From positions 62,001 through 126,000 of the forward strand of contig CACMZO010000001.1 in the NCBI GenBank assembly GCA_902618195.1: a stretch of 64,000 bases of DNA, in the 5' to 3' direction. This DNA comes from an uncultured SAR116 cluster alpha proteobacterium. GTDB lineage: Bacteria; Pseudomonadota; Alphaproteobacteria; Puniceispirillales; Marisalimonadaceae. A program made the position numbers and the translations under genes. The notes under the pieces were generated by a model. That model had not been told where the DNA came from, ran no database searches, and saw only the letters and a list, made by a program, of their open reading frames with translations. Positions 35,817-45,808 of the stretch are shown here, one piece after another (position 1 is the stretch's first letter; every line of letters begins with the position of its first letter).

Positions 35817-37724
35817 CTATTTTTGTGATAATATGTCGTTATTAGAGTTTTGAAAGTTAAAGTTATGATCAAATTTTTTCAATATTTCAATAATTTTATT
35901 TAAATCATAGTTATCACAATTTTTGTCTAATTCAAATAATTGTTCTTGTATTTGGAGATTATCAATTGTTTTATCCAAAGTTTTCATAATTCTTGGATGT
36001 TGTGTTCTAAAGATCTTTGTATTGTAAACTAATTCTTCTTTTATTTTTTCACCTGGTCGAAGACCAGTAAAATGAATTTTAATCTCATTAGGGTTTGCAT
36101 CCACCATTTTATTATTATCAACTATTTTGGGTACAAAGCCATTTAATCTAATCATTTGTTTTGCTAAATTTAATATTTTAATACTTTTACCCATATTTAG
36201 TATAAAGATTTCTCCTTTTTTTTTAGTCATGGATCCAGCTTGAATTACGAGTTCGGTTGCCTCTCGAATTGTCATGAAATATCTTTCGACTTTTGGGTGT
36301 GTAACAGTAACAGGCCCACCTTTTTTAATTTGTTTTTCAAACAGTGGTACTACAGATCCTGATGAACCAAGAACATTTCCAAATCTTACGATACAAAATG
36401 TTGTAGAAAAGTTCTTTTCACTATTTATTAGACATAGAAGTTCAGCAATTCTTTTTGTTGCCCCCATGAAATTAGTTGGTCTTACAGCCTTATCAGAAGA
36501 AATTAAAATAAATCTTCCAATTTTTTTTTCTATAGATTTATTTATTAGTAATTTGGTTCCATATATATTATTTCTAATTCCTTCAATAACATTCATTTCT
36601 ATTAATGGCACATGTTTATACGCAGCAGAATGATAGATAGTATCTATATTAAATTTATCAAATAGAATATTAATTTTTTTTTCATCTTGAATAGATCCTA
36701 GGATTGGAACAACTTTACTGGCCAAGTTTAATTTATCTTTTAGTTTAATTATTTTATCATTTATTTGATAAAGATTAAATTCAGATTGATCAAAAAGGAT
36801 TATGGTATTAGGTTCTCTTTTAAGAATATTTTTACATAATTCACTTCCAATAGAACCACCAGCACCTGTTATTAAAATAGTTTTATTTTTTATATTTTTA
36901 TCAAGTAATTTAGGGTCAGCTTTGATTATTTTTCTACCTAAAATATCTTCAATTGAAATACTTTTAAATAATTTGCCATCATAAAAATTTGAAAAACCGT
37001 CTAATTCAGGAGTTTTTTTAACTTCTATATTGTATTTTTCAATTAAATTTAAGATTGTTTTATTTAAATGTTTTGAAATGTTGTTGGATGTAAATAAGAG
37101 TATGCTGACATTTTGTGAATTCACAATTTTTTCTAACTTTTTTAATTCATATACAGGTATATCATTTATTTTTCTGCCAACAATTGTTCTTTTATCATCA
37201 AAAAAAGCTATGACTTCGTTCTCAGTTTGCTGGTGAAGTAAATTCGACAACTTTATACTTTGATCACTTGTATTGATTATAGCAATTTTTTTTCTTCTTT
37301 TGTTTTCATAATAGTGATAAAAAAAACTAAGTTGAAATCTTATGCCACAGATCGAAACGAGAAAGATTAATTGATAAATTAAAGGAATAGAACGTGGCAA
37401 ATATAAATCAAAAATATAAGAAATAAAATATATTAATCCAGCCGATAGAACAGATCCCCAAAATGCTGTTTTAACAAATGATACTGATAAAAATCTTACA
37501 ATGTTTTTATAAAAAGATAATTTATAAAGTACTAATAAAGTAGCTGGCAGTAAAATAGAAATATAAATCCATACATTCTCATGAATAAAAAAAACTTTAT
37601 TTCCTAATCTTAGGTTCCAAGATAAAATAAAGCTAAAAATTATTAGAATACCATCAAAGCACAACTGTATAAGTACTTTTAGAGATTTGTTTAGTTCAAA
37701 TACTTTTTCAAAAAATTTTCTCAC
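35817..37724 (-). CDS. Membrane NDP-sugar 4,6-dehydratase (PglF/WbpM/CapD-like)
   Basis: A 635-residue polysaccharide biosynthesis protein. Four N-terminal hydrophobic segments (to about residue 135) are followed by a small Rossmann-like domain and then an SDR domain with ILITGAGGSIGSEL. The active site reads SSDKAVRPTNFMGATKR, where Met replaces the usual Tyr, as in WbpM and PglF. These enzymes make UDP-4-keto-6-deoxy-GlcNAc with retained configuration, the precursor for bacillosamine- or legionaminate-type sugars. It is convergent with the PglC-like gene at a shared boundary and follows the NlpC/P60 gene in the opposite direction by zero bases. Confidence 0.9.
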   Translation of the reverse strand: MRKFFEKVFELNKSLKVLIQLCFDGILIIFSFILSWNLRLGNKVFFIHENVWIYISILLPATLLVLYKLSFYKNIVRFLSVSFVKTAFWGSVLSAGLIYFISYIFDLYLPRSIPLIYQLIFLVSICGIRFQLSFFYHYYENKRRKKIAIINTSDQSIKLSNLLHQQTENEVIAFFDDKRTIVGRKINDIPVYELKKLEKIVNSQNVSILLFTSNNISKHLNKTILNLIEKYNIEVKKTPELDGFSNFYDGKLFKSISIEDILGRKIIKADPKLLDKNIKNKTILITGAGGSIGSELCKNILKREPNTIILFDQSEFNLYQINDKIIKLKDKLNLASKVVPILGSIQDEKKINILFDKFNIDTIYHSAAYKHVPLIEMNVIEGIRNNIYGTKLLINKSIEKKIGRFILISSDKAVRPTNFMGATKRIAELLCLINSEKNFSTTFCIVRFGNVLGSSGSVVPLFEKQIKKGGPVTVTHPKVERYFMTIREATELVIQAGSMTKKKGEIFILNMGKSIKILNLAKQMIRLNGFVPKIVDNNKMVDANPNEIKIHFTGLRPGEKIKEELVYNTKIFRTQHPRIMKTLDKTIDNLQIQEQLFELDKNCDNYDLNKIIEILKKFDHNFNFQNSNNDILSQK

Positions 37725-38522
37725 CTAATTACCCAATTTTAATTTTTTAATACCTATTACTTTTCCATATAAATTTTCAATTCTTTTTTTTGCTGTTATA
37801 AATTGTTCTATTTCAACTTTCATATGATGTGCATTAGCATGGATGATTTCATAATTATTTATAGCGATAGCTACATGTCCCTTCCAAAAAACTAATGCTC
37901 CTTTACTTAGCTCATTTTCATTAATAGTTTCTAAAATTTTTGAATTATATTGATCTTTCGTATTTCTTGGAAATTGAAATCCACAACTTTGTAATACAAG
38001 TTGAATTAGGCCTGAACAATCTATACCAACTTCACTTTTCCCACCCCATAAGTAAACTGTATTTAAAAATTTTATTACAATGTCTACCCAATCATTATTT
38101 AAAATATTATTTTGTTTAATTTTGGAAACATGTTTTCCATATATATAACAGTTTTTATTTTTAAATTTAATTTTATACCATATGTCATTTGCGTCGGTAA
38201 TAAGTAATTTCGAGTTGTAAAATAATTTGGTTATTATTTTAGATTTTATATTAGGTTTTTCATAAACATGACTGCATATATTTGATATTCTATAATTGTT
38301 TTTATTTTCTTCTCCAATAGATGTTTTCTTTATCCAGCCGGGGTAATCATCCTCTAGTGATTTACAATAAATCCATTGTTTATTACTACTGTCGAGTATT
38401 TCAATTTTTTCACCGTAAAGAAGCTGTGTCTCTAGTGGAGAATTTAAAGTTGGATACGATCTTAAATCACATAAAGGTACAATAATTTGTTTTCTATTTA
38501 GATTGAGTTTTTTACACACCAT
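37725..38522 (-). CDS. NlpC/P60 cysteine peptidase with SH3-like domains
   Basis: A 265-residue cell-wall peptidase. Residues about 10-130 hold two SH3b-like domains (LRSYPTLNSPLETQLLYGE and YEKPNIKSKIITKLF). The NlpC/P60 domain follows with Cys in GIDCSGLIQLVL, His in GHVAIA and a final His in IIHANAHH. This architecture is that of gamma-D-glutamyl-diamino acid endopeptidases that trim or recycle peptidoglycan peptides. No signal peptide is visible, so it may act in the cytoplasm. It overlaps the amidase gene by 25 bp and abuts the PglF-like gene. Confidence 0.88.
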   Translation of the reverse strand: MVCKKLNLNRKQIIVPLCDLRSYPTLNSPLETQLLYGEKIEILDSSNKQWIYCKSLEDDYPGWIKKTSIGEENKNNYRISNICSHVYEKPNIKSKIITKLFYNSKLLITDANDIWYKIKFKNKNCYIYGKHVSKIKQNNILNNDWVDIVIKFLNTVYLWGGKSEVGIDCSGLIQLVLQSCGFQFPRNTKDQYNSKILETINENELSKGALVFWKGHVAIAINNYEIIHANAHHMKVEIEQFITAKKRIENLYGKVIGIKKLKLGN

Positions 38523-38902
38523 GTTTTTACATCAAAGTTAGGACAAGTTTTATTTGTTTTCGTAGAATCTCTATGGCCTAAAACTTTAGCCCTTGGATAT
38601 TTTTTTTTCCAATTTATTAAAATTTTTTTTAGAGAAACGAATTGTTTTTTTGTAAATTTTTTAGACCCAATTAAGCACACTCCTAGACTAAATTTATTTA
38701 ATCCTTTTACATGAGCGCCAACCCAGTATTCAGGTCTACCTTCTTGAATTTCGCCGGATCGTAAAATTACTTTATGATAACCAATTCCATCCCAACCAAA
38801 ATTTAAGTGCATTTTATGGATAAATTCAGCATTTACGTCTCGATTATCAGGAGTATCTGAACAATGAACAATTAAAAATTCTATGTTATCTTTTTTTAAC
38901 AT
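38498..38902 (-). CDS. N-acetylmuramoyl-L-alanine amidase, T7 lysozyme/PGRP-like
   Basis: A 134-residue amidase from ATG 38902. The zinc ligands and fold markers are EFLIVHCSDT, GIGYHKVILRSG, GAHVKGLNKFSLGVCLIG and LGHRDSTKTNKTCPNFD, the amidase-2/PGRP pattern seen in T7 lysozyme. It has no signal peptide, which differs from secreted amidases and resembles phage or recycling enzymes. The track's start at 38938 lies inside the pyrC coding end; ATG 38902 begins one base after the pyrC stop (TAAAATG) and fits the conserved domain. It forms a coupled chain pyrC, amidase, NlpC/P60. Confidence 0.88.
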   Translation of the reverse strand: MLKKDNIEFLIVHCSDTPDNRDVNAEFIHKMHLNFGWDGIGYHKVILRSGEIQEGRPEYWVGAHVKGLNKFSLGVCLIGSKKFTKKQFVSLKKILINWKKKYPRAKVLGHRDSTKTNKTCPNFDVKTWCVKNSI

Positions 38903-38903
38903 T

Positions 38904-39944
38904 TTAAAATCTACGACTAACTTTCCAATTAACTTCAAAATTAGGTTTATATATTTTGATTTTTAAATCACCTTCAATTAATTCATCTTGAAATGAAATG
39001 GGTTTATCTATTCTTATGAGCTCCAATTTTTTCTTGGAAAATGGTATTTTATAAAACGATGCACTATTTTTGCTAACAAAGTTTTCTAATTGAGAAAGAG
39101 AATTTGCTTCATCAAAAATTTGAGTAATAATTTCAATGGAGTTTATAGTATTAAATACTCCAGCACATCCACAGATATTTTCTTTATGTTTGATTTCATG
39201 TGGAGCAGAGTCTGTACCTAAAAAAAACTTTTCATTACCAGATGTAGCAACTTTTATTAATTCTTCTTGATGTTTTCTTCTTTTTAATATTGGCAAACAA
39301 TATAAATGTGGTCTAATACCACTTACCAACATATCATTTCTATTAGAAGCTAAATGATGAGGTGTTATTGATGCACCTAAATTAGTTGTTTCTTTTACAT
39401 ACTGAACTGCTTCGGATGTTGTGATATGTTCTAGAGTAACTTTCAGTTTTGGAAATTTATTTACAATTTTTGTAAGATATTTATCAATAAAGCTTTTTTC
39501 TCTATCAAAAATATCAATTTTTTCGTCTGTATCTTCTCCATGTATCAGCAAAGGTATTTTATTAATTTCCATTTTCCTCAATAATGGAAATATATTTTTT
39601 AAATTTTTTACTCCTTTGTCAGAATTTGTTGTTGCGCCTTGAGGATATAATTTTACAGCAAAGATTATTTTATCCTTAAATGCCCTGATCATATCATTTT
39701 CATCAGTATTTTCATTTAAATAAAGTGTCATAAGTGGATTTAAGTTATTTTTAATATACTTATTAATTCTTAATTTGTAATCTTTAGCCATTTCTCTATT
39801 GGTTATTGGTGGTACAGTATTAGGCATTACAATACAGTTTTCATAAATTTTATCAGTTTCTGGAACAACTAGTTTTAACATTTCATTGTCTCTAAAATGA
39901 ACATGCATGTCATTAGGATTTGATATAATTATTTTGTTTTTCAT
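38904..39944 (-). CDS. pyrC: Dihydroorotase, class II
   Basis: A 346-residue class II dihydroorotase, the E. coli PyrC type. Zinc ligands HVHFRD, the carboxylated-lysine segment AVKLYPQGATTN, HGE, EHITT and GTDSAPH are all present. It cyclises carbamoyl-aspartate in de novo pyrimidine synthesis. The remaining pyrimidine gene in the window, pyrF, is 4.5 kb away. PyrC is the first gene of a reverse operon with two cell-wall hydrolases, an unusual partnership. It is divergent from the FMN reductase across a 67-bp AT-rich gap. Confidence 0.95.
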   Translation of the reverse strand: MKNKIIISNPNDMHVHFRDNEMLKLVVPETDKIYENCIVMPNTVPPITNREMAKDYKLRINKYIKNNLNPLMTLYLNENTDENDMIRAFKDKIIFAVKLYPQGATTNSDKGVKNLKNIFPLLRKMEINKIPLLIHGEDTDEKIDIFDREKSFIDKYLTKIVNKFPKLKVTLEHITTSEAVQYVKETTNLGASITPHHLASNRNDMLVSGIRPHLYCLPILKRRKHQEELIKVATSGNEKFFLGTDSAPHEIKHKENICGCAGVFNTINSIEIITQIFDEANSLSQLENFVSKNSASFYKIPFSKKKLELIRIDKPISFQDELIEGDLKIKIYKPNFEVNWKVSRRF

Positions 39945-40011
39945 AAATTAAATTGTAATATATATTATATTTTTGATATTGTAATTAAAATGATCTATAT
40001 AAAAATTATTT

Positions 40012-40605
40012 ATGAATATATCAATAATATCCGCTAGTCATAGAAAGAACTCACAATCAAATCGAGTTGCTCTAATTATAGAAAGATTACTCCAAGAAAA
40101 AATCAAAGATATTAAAATATTTAATTTTGATTTATTTGAAATTAATCTACCAATGTGGTCTGAAGATGAGCTCAAGGAAAATGAAAAATTTATTTTGAAT
40201 GATATATCAGGTAAATTATTAAACTCAGATGGATTTATTTTTGTAGTTCCTGAATATGGAGGGATGGCAACACCTATAAGCAAAAATTTTTTTTTACATT
40301 GTAATAAAGGTGAATTATCGCACAAACCTGCTTTAGTTGTGTCCATTAGTAGTGGGAATGGAGGTTCATACCCAATTTCAGAATTAAGATCTTCATCTTA
40401 TAAAAATAGACATATTTTATGGATTCCAGAAAATATAATAATTAGAAATGTAGATCATTTTAATCCTAGAAATCACGGGAATTTAATTCCAGAATGGTTA
40501 GATAAAAGAATAGACTATGTTTTAAATTTATTAATAGAATACAGTAAATGTCTACGACCAATAAGTAAATTGATAAATAGAAAGGATTTTGGAAATGGGA
40601 TGTAA
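40012..40605 (+). CDS. NADPH-dependent FMN reductase family protein
   Basis: A 197-residue flavodoxin-fold protein. [18 protein letters not shown] is the FMN phosphate-binding loop, and [21 protein letters not shown] contains the PEYG motif of the family. [16 protein letters not shown] contributes to the flavin pocket. Members reduce FMN, quinones or azo compounds with NAD(P)H; the physiological acceptor here is unknown. It overlaps the pterin dehydratase gene by 11 bp and starts a short forward operon ending in acetoacetyl-CoA synthetase. Confidence 0.85.
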   Translation: MNISIISASHRKNSQSNRVALIIERLLQEKIKDIKIFNFDLFEINLPMWSEDELKENEKFILNDISGKLLNSDGFIFVVPEYGGMATPISKNFFLHCNKGELSHKPALVVSISSGNGGSYPISELRSSSYKNRHILWIPENIIIRNVDHFNPRNHGNLIPEWLDKRIDYVLNLLIEYSKCLRPISKLINRKDFGNGM

Positions 40606-40882
40606 ATTGTCATTAGATGAAGCATTATTACAATTAAGTTCTTGGGAATTAACAAAAGATGGAAGAGAAGCAGTATTTAAAGAATTTAAATTTACTGATT
40701 TCAAAAGTGCGTTTTCCTTTATGACTTCAATTGCTTTAAAATCAGAAGAAACTGGACACCATCCTGAGTGGTTTAATGTTTATAACAAAGTCAAAATCAC
40801 TCTTACAACTCATGACGTTAATGGATTGAGCGAAAAAGATATAACATTAGGTAAGTTTATAGATAATCAATATGAAAAATGA
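40595..40882 (+). CDS. Pterin-4a-carbinolamine dehydratase
   Basis: A 95-residue PhhB/DCoH-family protein. The signature [20 protein letters not shown] carries the catalytic histidines. Normal partners recycle tetrahydrobiopterin after aromatic hydroxylation, but no hydroxylase is nearby. The track starts at TTG 40589; I chose ATG 40595 because AAAGGA at 40581-40586 lies 8 bases upstream. It overlaps its neighbours on both sides. Confidence 0.88.
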   Translation: MGCKLSLDEALLQLSSWELTKDGREAVFKEFKFTDFKSAFSFMTSIALKSEETGHHPEWFNVYNKVKITLTTHDVNGLSEKDITLGKFIDNQYEK

Positions 40883-42812
40883 ATTACTTTGGGAACCAAA
40901 TCCAAAAAGAGTAGAAAACACTTCTTTATTTGAGTTTATTCAACATGTAAATACAAAATATGAAGAAAACTTTGATAGTTTTGAAAATTTACATAAATGG
41001 TCTGTTGAAAATAGAAACTTTTTTTGGGATGAAGTTTGGAATTTTTTTAATGTCATTGGCGAAAAAGGTGATCATCCATATTTAGAGCCTGAAAATAGTT
41101 TGCCAGGTACTAAATTTTTTCCACGTGGCAAATTAAATTATGCTGAAAATATGCTTAAGAAAAATGATAATGACATAGCTATCACTTTTTGGTCAGAAGA
41201 TAAAATTAAAAAAAAACTAAGTTGGTATCAACTAAAAAATCAAGTTTCTGCAATAGCTAATTATTTTAAGAAAAAGGGTGTTAAAAAAGGTGATAGAGTT
41301 GCAGCTTATTTACCAAACGTTCCCGAAACAATTATATTTATGTTAGCAAGTTCTTCAATAGGTGCAATATTTTCATCAGCTTCACCAGACTTTGGAGTAG
41401 AAGGAGTTTTAGATAGATTTGGTCAAATTGAACCTAAAGTGTTAGTAACTACAGATGGCTATAATTTTAATGGTAAAGAAATTAATATTACCGAAAAAGT
41501 TGAAAAAGTTGTAAATTCATTAAGAAGCGTTAAAGACGTAGTTTTAGTTCCTTTATTAAATTCTGCTCAGATTTTTTCTTCCAATAAAGCTATAATCTAT
41601 CAAGATTTATTAGATAATTATAAATCTGAAAGATTAGATTTTATTAAATTTAAATTGGATCACCCTTTATATATTATGTTTTCCAGTGGAACAACTGGCA
41701 AACCTAAATGTATTGTCCACTCAGCTGGTGGTGTATTGTTAAAACATTTAGTTGAAGTTGGTCTTCATTCAAATGCTAGAGAAAAAAAGAAATTTTTTTA
41801 TTTTACAACTTGTGGTTGGATGATGTGGAATTGGTTGGTCTCTTCTTTAATGTTAAATACCACAATTTGTTTATATGATGGCTCCCCCTTTTATCCTAAT
41901 TCAGATATTTTATGGACTTACGCAGAGGAAGAAAAGTTTAATTTTTTTGGCACATCTGCAAAATATATAGATGCATTATCAAAATTTAAAAATAAAATTT
42001 CTGAAAAATTTGAATTAGAAAATTTAGAGACGATTGGATCTACTGGATCTCCTTTAGTCCATGAATCTTTTGATTATGTTTATAATAATATAAAAAAAGA
42101 TATTCATTTGGCTAGCTTGTCTGGAGGAACAGACATTGTAGGATGTTTTGTTGGGGGCAATCCAATTTCACCAGTTTATCGTGGGGAAATACAAGGTGCT
42201 ATTTTAGGAATGGACGTTCATGTTTTTGATGATAATGGAAACTCAATAAATAATAAACAAGGCGAACTTGTTTGTGTCAAAAGTTTTCCAACAATGCCTA
42301 TTGAATTCTGGAGAGATAATGAAGGGAAATATCATAAAGCATATTTTGATAAATATAAAAATGTCTGGAATCATGGTGATTATATCATAAAAACTGAAAC
42401 CCATGGGTTTATTATTTTTGGAAGGTCAGATGCCACTCTAAATCCAGGAGGTGTTCGTATAGGCACCGCAGAAATATATAGACAAGTTGAAAAAATTGAT
42501 GAAGTTATTGAAAGTTTAGTGATTGGTCAAAATTGGAAAAACGATACGAGATTAATTTTATTTGTTGTATTAAGGGAAAATATCCAACTTTCAGGAGAAT
42601 TAATTAAAATAATTAAAGATCAATTAAGAACAGGTGCTTCACCTAGGCATGTCCCGTCTATTGTTATTCAAACTCCTGAAATTCCAAAAACAAAATCTGG
42701 CAAAATTGTTGAGTTGGCTGTTAGAGATTTAGTTAACGGCAAAGAAATTAAAAATGCGTCGGCATTGGCAAATCCAGAAAGTTTAGATTTTTACAGAAAT
42801 TTAAAAATTTGA
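40872..42812 (+). CDS. Acetoacetate--CoA ligase
   Basis: A 646-residue ANL-superfamily enzyme of the acetoacetyl-CoA synthetase type. The length and the opening [18 protein letters not shown] are diagnostic. The AMP-binding P-loop is [28 protein letters not shown] is typical of AacS, and the C-terminal catalytic lysine lies in [10 protein letters not shown]. It activates acetoacetate with CoA, recovering ketone-body or polyhydroxybutyrate carbon. It ends flush with the convergent MFS gene. A thiolase that could use the product lies at 61.4 kb. Confidence 0.92.
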   Translation: MKNELLWEPNPKRVENTSLFEFIQHVNTKYEENFDSFENLHKWSVENRNFFWDEVWNFFNVIGEKGDHPYLEPENSLPGTKFFPRGKLNYAENMLKKNDNDIAITFWSEDKIKKKLSWYQLKNQVSAIANYFKKKGVKKGDRVAAYLPNVPETIIFMLASSSIGAIFSSASPDFGVEGVLDRFGQIEPKVLVTTDGYNFNGKEINITEKVEKVVNSLRSVKDVVLVPLLNSAQIFSSNKAIIYQDLLDNYKSERLDFIKFKLDHPLYIMFSSGTTGKPKCIVHSAGGVLLKHLVEVGLHSNAREKKKFFYFTTCGWMMWNWLVSSLMLNTTICLYDGSPFYPNSDILWTYAEEEKFNFFGTSAKYIDALSKFKNKISEKFELENLETIGSTGSPLVHESFDYVYNNIKKDIHLASLSGGTDIVGCFVGGNPISPVYRGEIQGAILGMDVHVFDDNGNSINNKQGELVCVKSFPTMPIEFWRDNEGKYHKAYFDKYKNVWNHGDYIIKTETHGFIIFGRSDATLNPGGVRIGTAEIYRQVEKIDEVIESLVIGQNWKNDTRLILFVVLRENIQLSGELIKIIKDQLRTGASPRHVPSIVIQTPEIPKTKSGKIVELAVRDLVNGKEIKNASALANPESLDFYRNLKI

Positions 42813-44033
42813 TTAAGCCCTTACCACATTTGCATCTTGACTGTAATTAAAAGATTTTTCCTTGATAAATATATGAAATAAAAAAGCAATAATCCCAAGA
42901 ATTACACTTATCCACCAAGCATTATCATAGTTTCCATAAATATCAAATATTTTACCACCAGACCAAGCACCAAACAAACCTCCTATTTGGTGGGATATAA
43001 AAACAATTCCTCCAAGTGTTGCTAAGTATTTAGGGCCCATAAATGTAAAAACCACTCCATTGGTTAATGGAACTGTAGCTAGCCATAATAGTCCTATAGA
43101 TGCTCCAAATAGTAGAGCTAATATAGGAGATGGAGGTAGTATAATAAATAAAGTTATAACTATTGATCTACCTAAATAAATATACGCTAGAGAGTTTTTC
43201 TTTAAAACTCGATCACCAAGCCAGCCAAAAAACAAAGTACCAAAGATATTGAATAAACCTATAATAGCAAGTGACCAACCTGCTATATCAAGTGAAATCC
43301 CTTTAGAAATTAAATCATTTGGTAGATGAAGACCAATAAAAGTCACATGAAAACCACATGTAAAAAAACCTAAAATGAGCAATATATAGTTTTTATTGGA
43401 AAAAGAGAATTTTATGACATCTTTAAAGTCAAATGATTTATCCACAGTTTTTGCATTTTTAATAGTGTTATTTGTTTTTAATAAAGGTATGAGAACAATT
43501 AATGAAGCCGTAATTAAAGAAAGGAAAACAATTGTGGTTTGCCATCCAAAAGTTTTTATTGAAAATAAGGTTGGTGCTATAAAGATAAATTGACCAAAAG
43601 ATGCAGACGCTGCGGCAATTCCCATTGCCATTGATTTTTTTTCAGGTGGCGCTGTTTTACCTATAATTGCAACTATTGTTGACATTCCACCAGCCCCAAG
43701 GCCTATACCAGTTGTAAAGCCAAAATTGAAAATTATAAAATCACTAGATGGATTACTTAAAAGATAAACACCCAAAGCGTAACAAAAAATGCCAAAAGCT
43801 AATGCTTTTTGAGGACCAAACCTATCAATTATCATTCCAAGTAAGAAAGCACTTATACCCCAAATTATTGCTTGGATACTCATCCCTAAAGAAAATGGTT
43901 CTGCTCCAGAATTATTATAAAGGCTAATTGGTTCTAAAAATAATCCAAAACAATTTCTCACTCCCATTATTACACAAACTATAATTGAACATGTGATTAA
44001 TATTAATTTCCAATTTATTTCATTTTGTTTCAT
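42813..44033 (-). CDS. Major facilitator superfamily transporter
   Basis: About 406 residues from ATG 44033 with 12 hydrophobic segments. GMIIDRFGPQKALAFGI between helices 2 and 3 and GWLGDRVLKKNSLAY between helices 8 and 9 are the MFS loop motifs. It resembles the monocarboxylate/oxalate-formate antiporter-like branch (NCFGLFLEPIS at the N terminus). Substrate is unknown; a carboxylate would fit the neighbouring acetoacetyl-CoA ligase. The track's GTG start at 44042 overlaps the queF stop, while ATG 44033 begins one base after it. Confidence 0.82.
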   Translation of the reverse strand: MKQNEINWKLILITCSIIVCVIMGVRNCFGLFLEPISLYNNSGAEPFSLGMSIQAIIWGISAFLLGMIIDRFGPQKALAFGIFCYALGVYLLSNPSSDFIIFNFGFTTGIGLGAGGMSTIVAIIGKTAPPEKKSMAMGIAAASASFGQFIFIAPTLFSIKTFGWQTTIVFLSLITASLIVLIPLLKTNNTIKNAKTVDKSFDFKDVIKFSFSNKNYILLILGFFTCGFHVTFIGLHLPNDLISKGISLDIAGWSLAIIGLFNIFGTLFFGWLGDRVLKKNSLAYIYLGRSIVITLFIILPPSPILALLFGASIGLLWLATVPLTNGVVFTFMGPKYLATLGGIVFISHQIGGLFGAWSGGKIFDIYGNYDNAWWISVILGIIAFLFHIFIKEKSFNYSQDANVVRA

Positions 44034-44034
44034 T

Positions 44035-44496
44035 TTAATCACGACCTCTATATGGGCTAAAGTTTAATTCTGGTACTAAACAGCCTTTTGGTATATTTTT
44101 TGTTTGCCAAAAAATATCAATTGGTATTCCTCCTCTTGGATACCAAATTCCTGCTATTCTTAACCAATTAGGTTTTAGTAACTTATCTAGATCTTTTGCA
44201 ATTGAAATTGTACAATCCTCATGGAAAGCACCATGATTTCTATATCCAGTTAAGTATAACTTTAATGATTTACTCTCTACAATGAATTTATTTGGAACAT
44301 AGTCAATTATTATTTTTGCAAAATCAGGTTGAGAAGTCACCGGGCAAATTGAAGTGAATTCTGGACATGTGAAACGAATACAATATTTGGTATTTAAATG
44401 AGGGTTGGGATGTTTGTCTAAAACAGAATTATCAGGATGTGACAAAAAATTATTTTGTTTTCCTAAATATTTAAATTTTTCTTTTTTATATTTCAT
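44035..44496 (-). CDS. queF: NADPH-dependent 7-cyano-7-deazaguanine reductase
   Basis: A 153-residue short (YkvM-like) QueF. The nucleophilic Cys is in [14 protein letters not shown], and the NADPH/substrate motif [16 protein letters not shown] is intact. It reduces preQ0 to preQ1 for queuosine in tRNA. It lies between pyrF (2-base gap) and the MFS gene (start one base past its stop) in a reverse operon of unrelated functions. Confidence 0.95.
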   Translation of the reverse strand: MKYKKEKFKYLGKQNNFLSHPDNSVLDKHPNPHLNTKYCIRFTCPEFTSICPVTSQPDFAKIIIDYVPNKFIVESKSLKLYLTGYRNHGAFHEDCTISIAKDLDKLLKPNWLRIAGIWYPRGGIPIDIFWQTKNIPKGCLVPELNFSPYRGRD

Positions 44497-44498
44497 AT

Positions 44499-45425
44499 TT
44501 ATAAATGTAGGTTTGAGATATTTTCTTCTAAATTTCTATATATTTCTTTTTTCCAAGATTTAATATCATTACAGTTATTTGCAGAATTTGGAAAGCATAA
44601 ACCTCTTGAAGAATTAATTACACCTGAATTAAATTTGTTTTTATGTTTTTTATCAGGAAGTAGTCCACGTCTAGCATCTTCTACAGAGCCTCCTTGTTTT
44701 CCAAATCCAGGTATTAAAAAGGGAGCGTAAGGAAGTTTTTTTCTAATATGTTCTAGTTCTTTTGGGTAGGTGGCACCAGTAACAATTCCAATGGAAGATA
44801 AATTATGCTTTCCAATATTTTTACTAATTTTTGGATTTAATTTTTCTATAAGAATTTCATACAATTTTTTGTTTTCTATAGTTGTTTGTTCTTGCAAGTC
44901 TTTTGCACCAGGATTACTTGTGTGTACTAAAATAAATAAACCAAATTTTGGAATATATTGTTCAAAAGCATTTAATGTTTCAATTCCTAGCCAAGGGTTA
45001 ATTGTTATAGCATCACATGGATATGGTGATGATTTAGAAAAAAATGCATTTGCGTATGCATTATTTGTGGAGCCAATATCACCTCTTTTACAATCAATAA
45101 TACAAATGATATTCTTCTTTTTTATTAAATGACATAACTTTGATAGTAATTTAAAACCCTCTGGACCAAGTTGCTCAAAAAAAGCAATTTGTAATTTTAT
45201 TGCAGGCACTAAATCAGCAATTGTTTCAATTAGCTTTATACAGAAACTTTCTACTATTTTAATATTATTTTTAGAGTAAATGTCATTTGTCAATTTAATC
45301 TTTTTTTGAAATACTTTTGGGATTAAATCTAAATGAGGATCAATACCTAAACATAAAAAATTTTCTTTTTTTCTGATAGTTTCAAATAACTTGTCGCCAA
45401 AATGGTTTTTATTAATACTGAGCAA
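44499..45425 (-). CDS. pyrF: Orotidine 5'-phosphate decarboxylase, type 2
   Basis: A 308-residue type-2 OMP decarboxylase, longer than the E. coli enzyme. The catalytic segment [20 protein letters not shown] holds the Lys/Asp network. [14 protein letters not shown] and the phosphate-binding [20 protein letters not shown] follow the subfamily pattern. It makes UMP in de novo pyrimidine synthesis. It is encoded 9 bases after the DUF1244 gene and 2 bases before queF. Confidence 0.94.
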   Translation of the reverse strand: MLSINKNHFGDKLFETIRKKENFLCLGIDPHLDLIPKVFQKKIKLTNDIYSKNNIKIVESFCIKLIETIADLVPAIKLQIAFFEQLGPEGFKLLSKLCHLIKKKNIICIIDCKRGDIGSTNNAYANAFFSKSSPYPCDAITINPWLGIETLNAFEQYIPKFGLFILVHTSNPGAKDLQEQTTIENKKLYEILIEKLNPKISKNIGKHNLSSIGIVTGATYPKELEHIRKKLPYAPFLIPGFGKQGGSVEDARRGLLPDKKHKNKFNSGVINSSRGLCFPNSANNCNDIKSWKKEIYRNLEENISNLHL

Positions 45426-45434
45426 TCTATTTAT

Positions 45435-45734
45435 TTACTTTTTGTTAAATTTATTAATTTGATCTTGAGAAGCTTCTTTCTGAAATTTATTTTTCCAATT
45501 TTCATAGGACATTCCATAAACTTTTTCTCTTGAAGTCTCGTAATCAATTTCAAGACCTTCATCTTTAGCGGCTTCAGAATACCATTTTGAAAGACAGTTT
45601 CTACAAAATCCAGACAAATTCATTAAGTCTATATTTTGTACATCTGTTCTCTTTTGCAAATGAAATATTAATTTTTCAAAAACTTTTGATTGTATATTTA
45701 TAAGTTTTTGATTTGAAGTAGTTTCATGTTTCAT
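45435..45734 (-). CDS. DUF1244 family protein
   Basis: A 99-residue protein matching DUF1244, a small helical family common in alphaproteobacteria. Conserved features are FEKLIFHLQKRTDVQNIDLMNL, FCRNCLSKWYSEAA and VYGMSYENWKNKFQ. The CxxC pair could bind a metal or thiol, but no activity is known to me. It is the first gene of the reverse operon with pyrF and queF and is divergent from the MntR-like regulator. Confidence 0.88.
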   Translation of the reverse strand: MKHETTSNQKLINIQSKVFEKLIFHLQKRTDVQNIDLMNLSGFCRNCLSKWYSEAAKDEGLEIDYETSREKVYGMSYENWKNKFQKEASQDQINKFNKK

Positions 45735-45749
45735 AACTTTCCTATTATT

Positions 45750-45778
45750 TTGACTTAATCTATTGTAATATCATATTA
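45750..45778 (+). promoter_or_regulatory. Candidate promoter for the MntR-like gene
   Basis: TTGACT begins at 45750 and a degenerate AT-rich -10 (ATATTA) lies about 17 bases downstream, in the 74-bp divergent gap. This is an eye match in AT-rich DNA. Autoregulation by the metal-dependent repressor would be expected, but I could not recognise an operator. Confidence 0.25.
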
Positions 45779-45808
45779 TCAATTTTTAGTTCAACATTAA
45801 AAAATATT

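Noticed and set aside
38498-38902. Prophage endolysin
   Set aside because: The amidase resembles T7 lysozyme, but no holin, capsid or integrase gene is near and it is coupled to pyrC.
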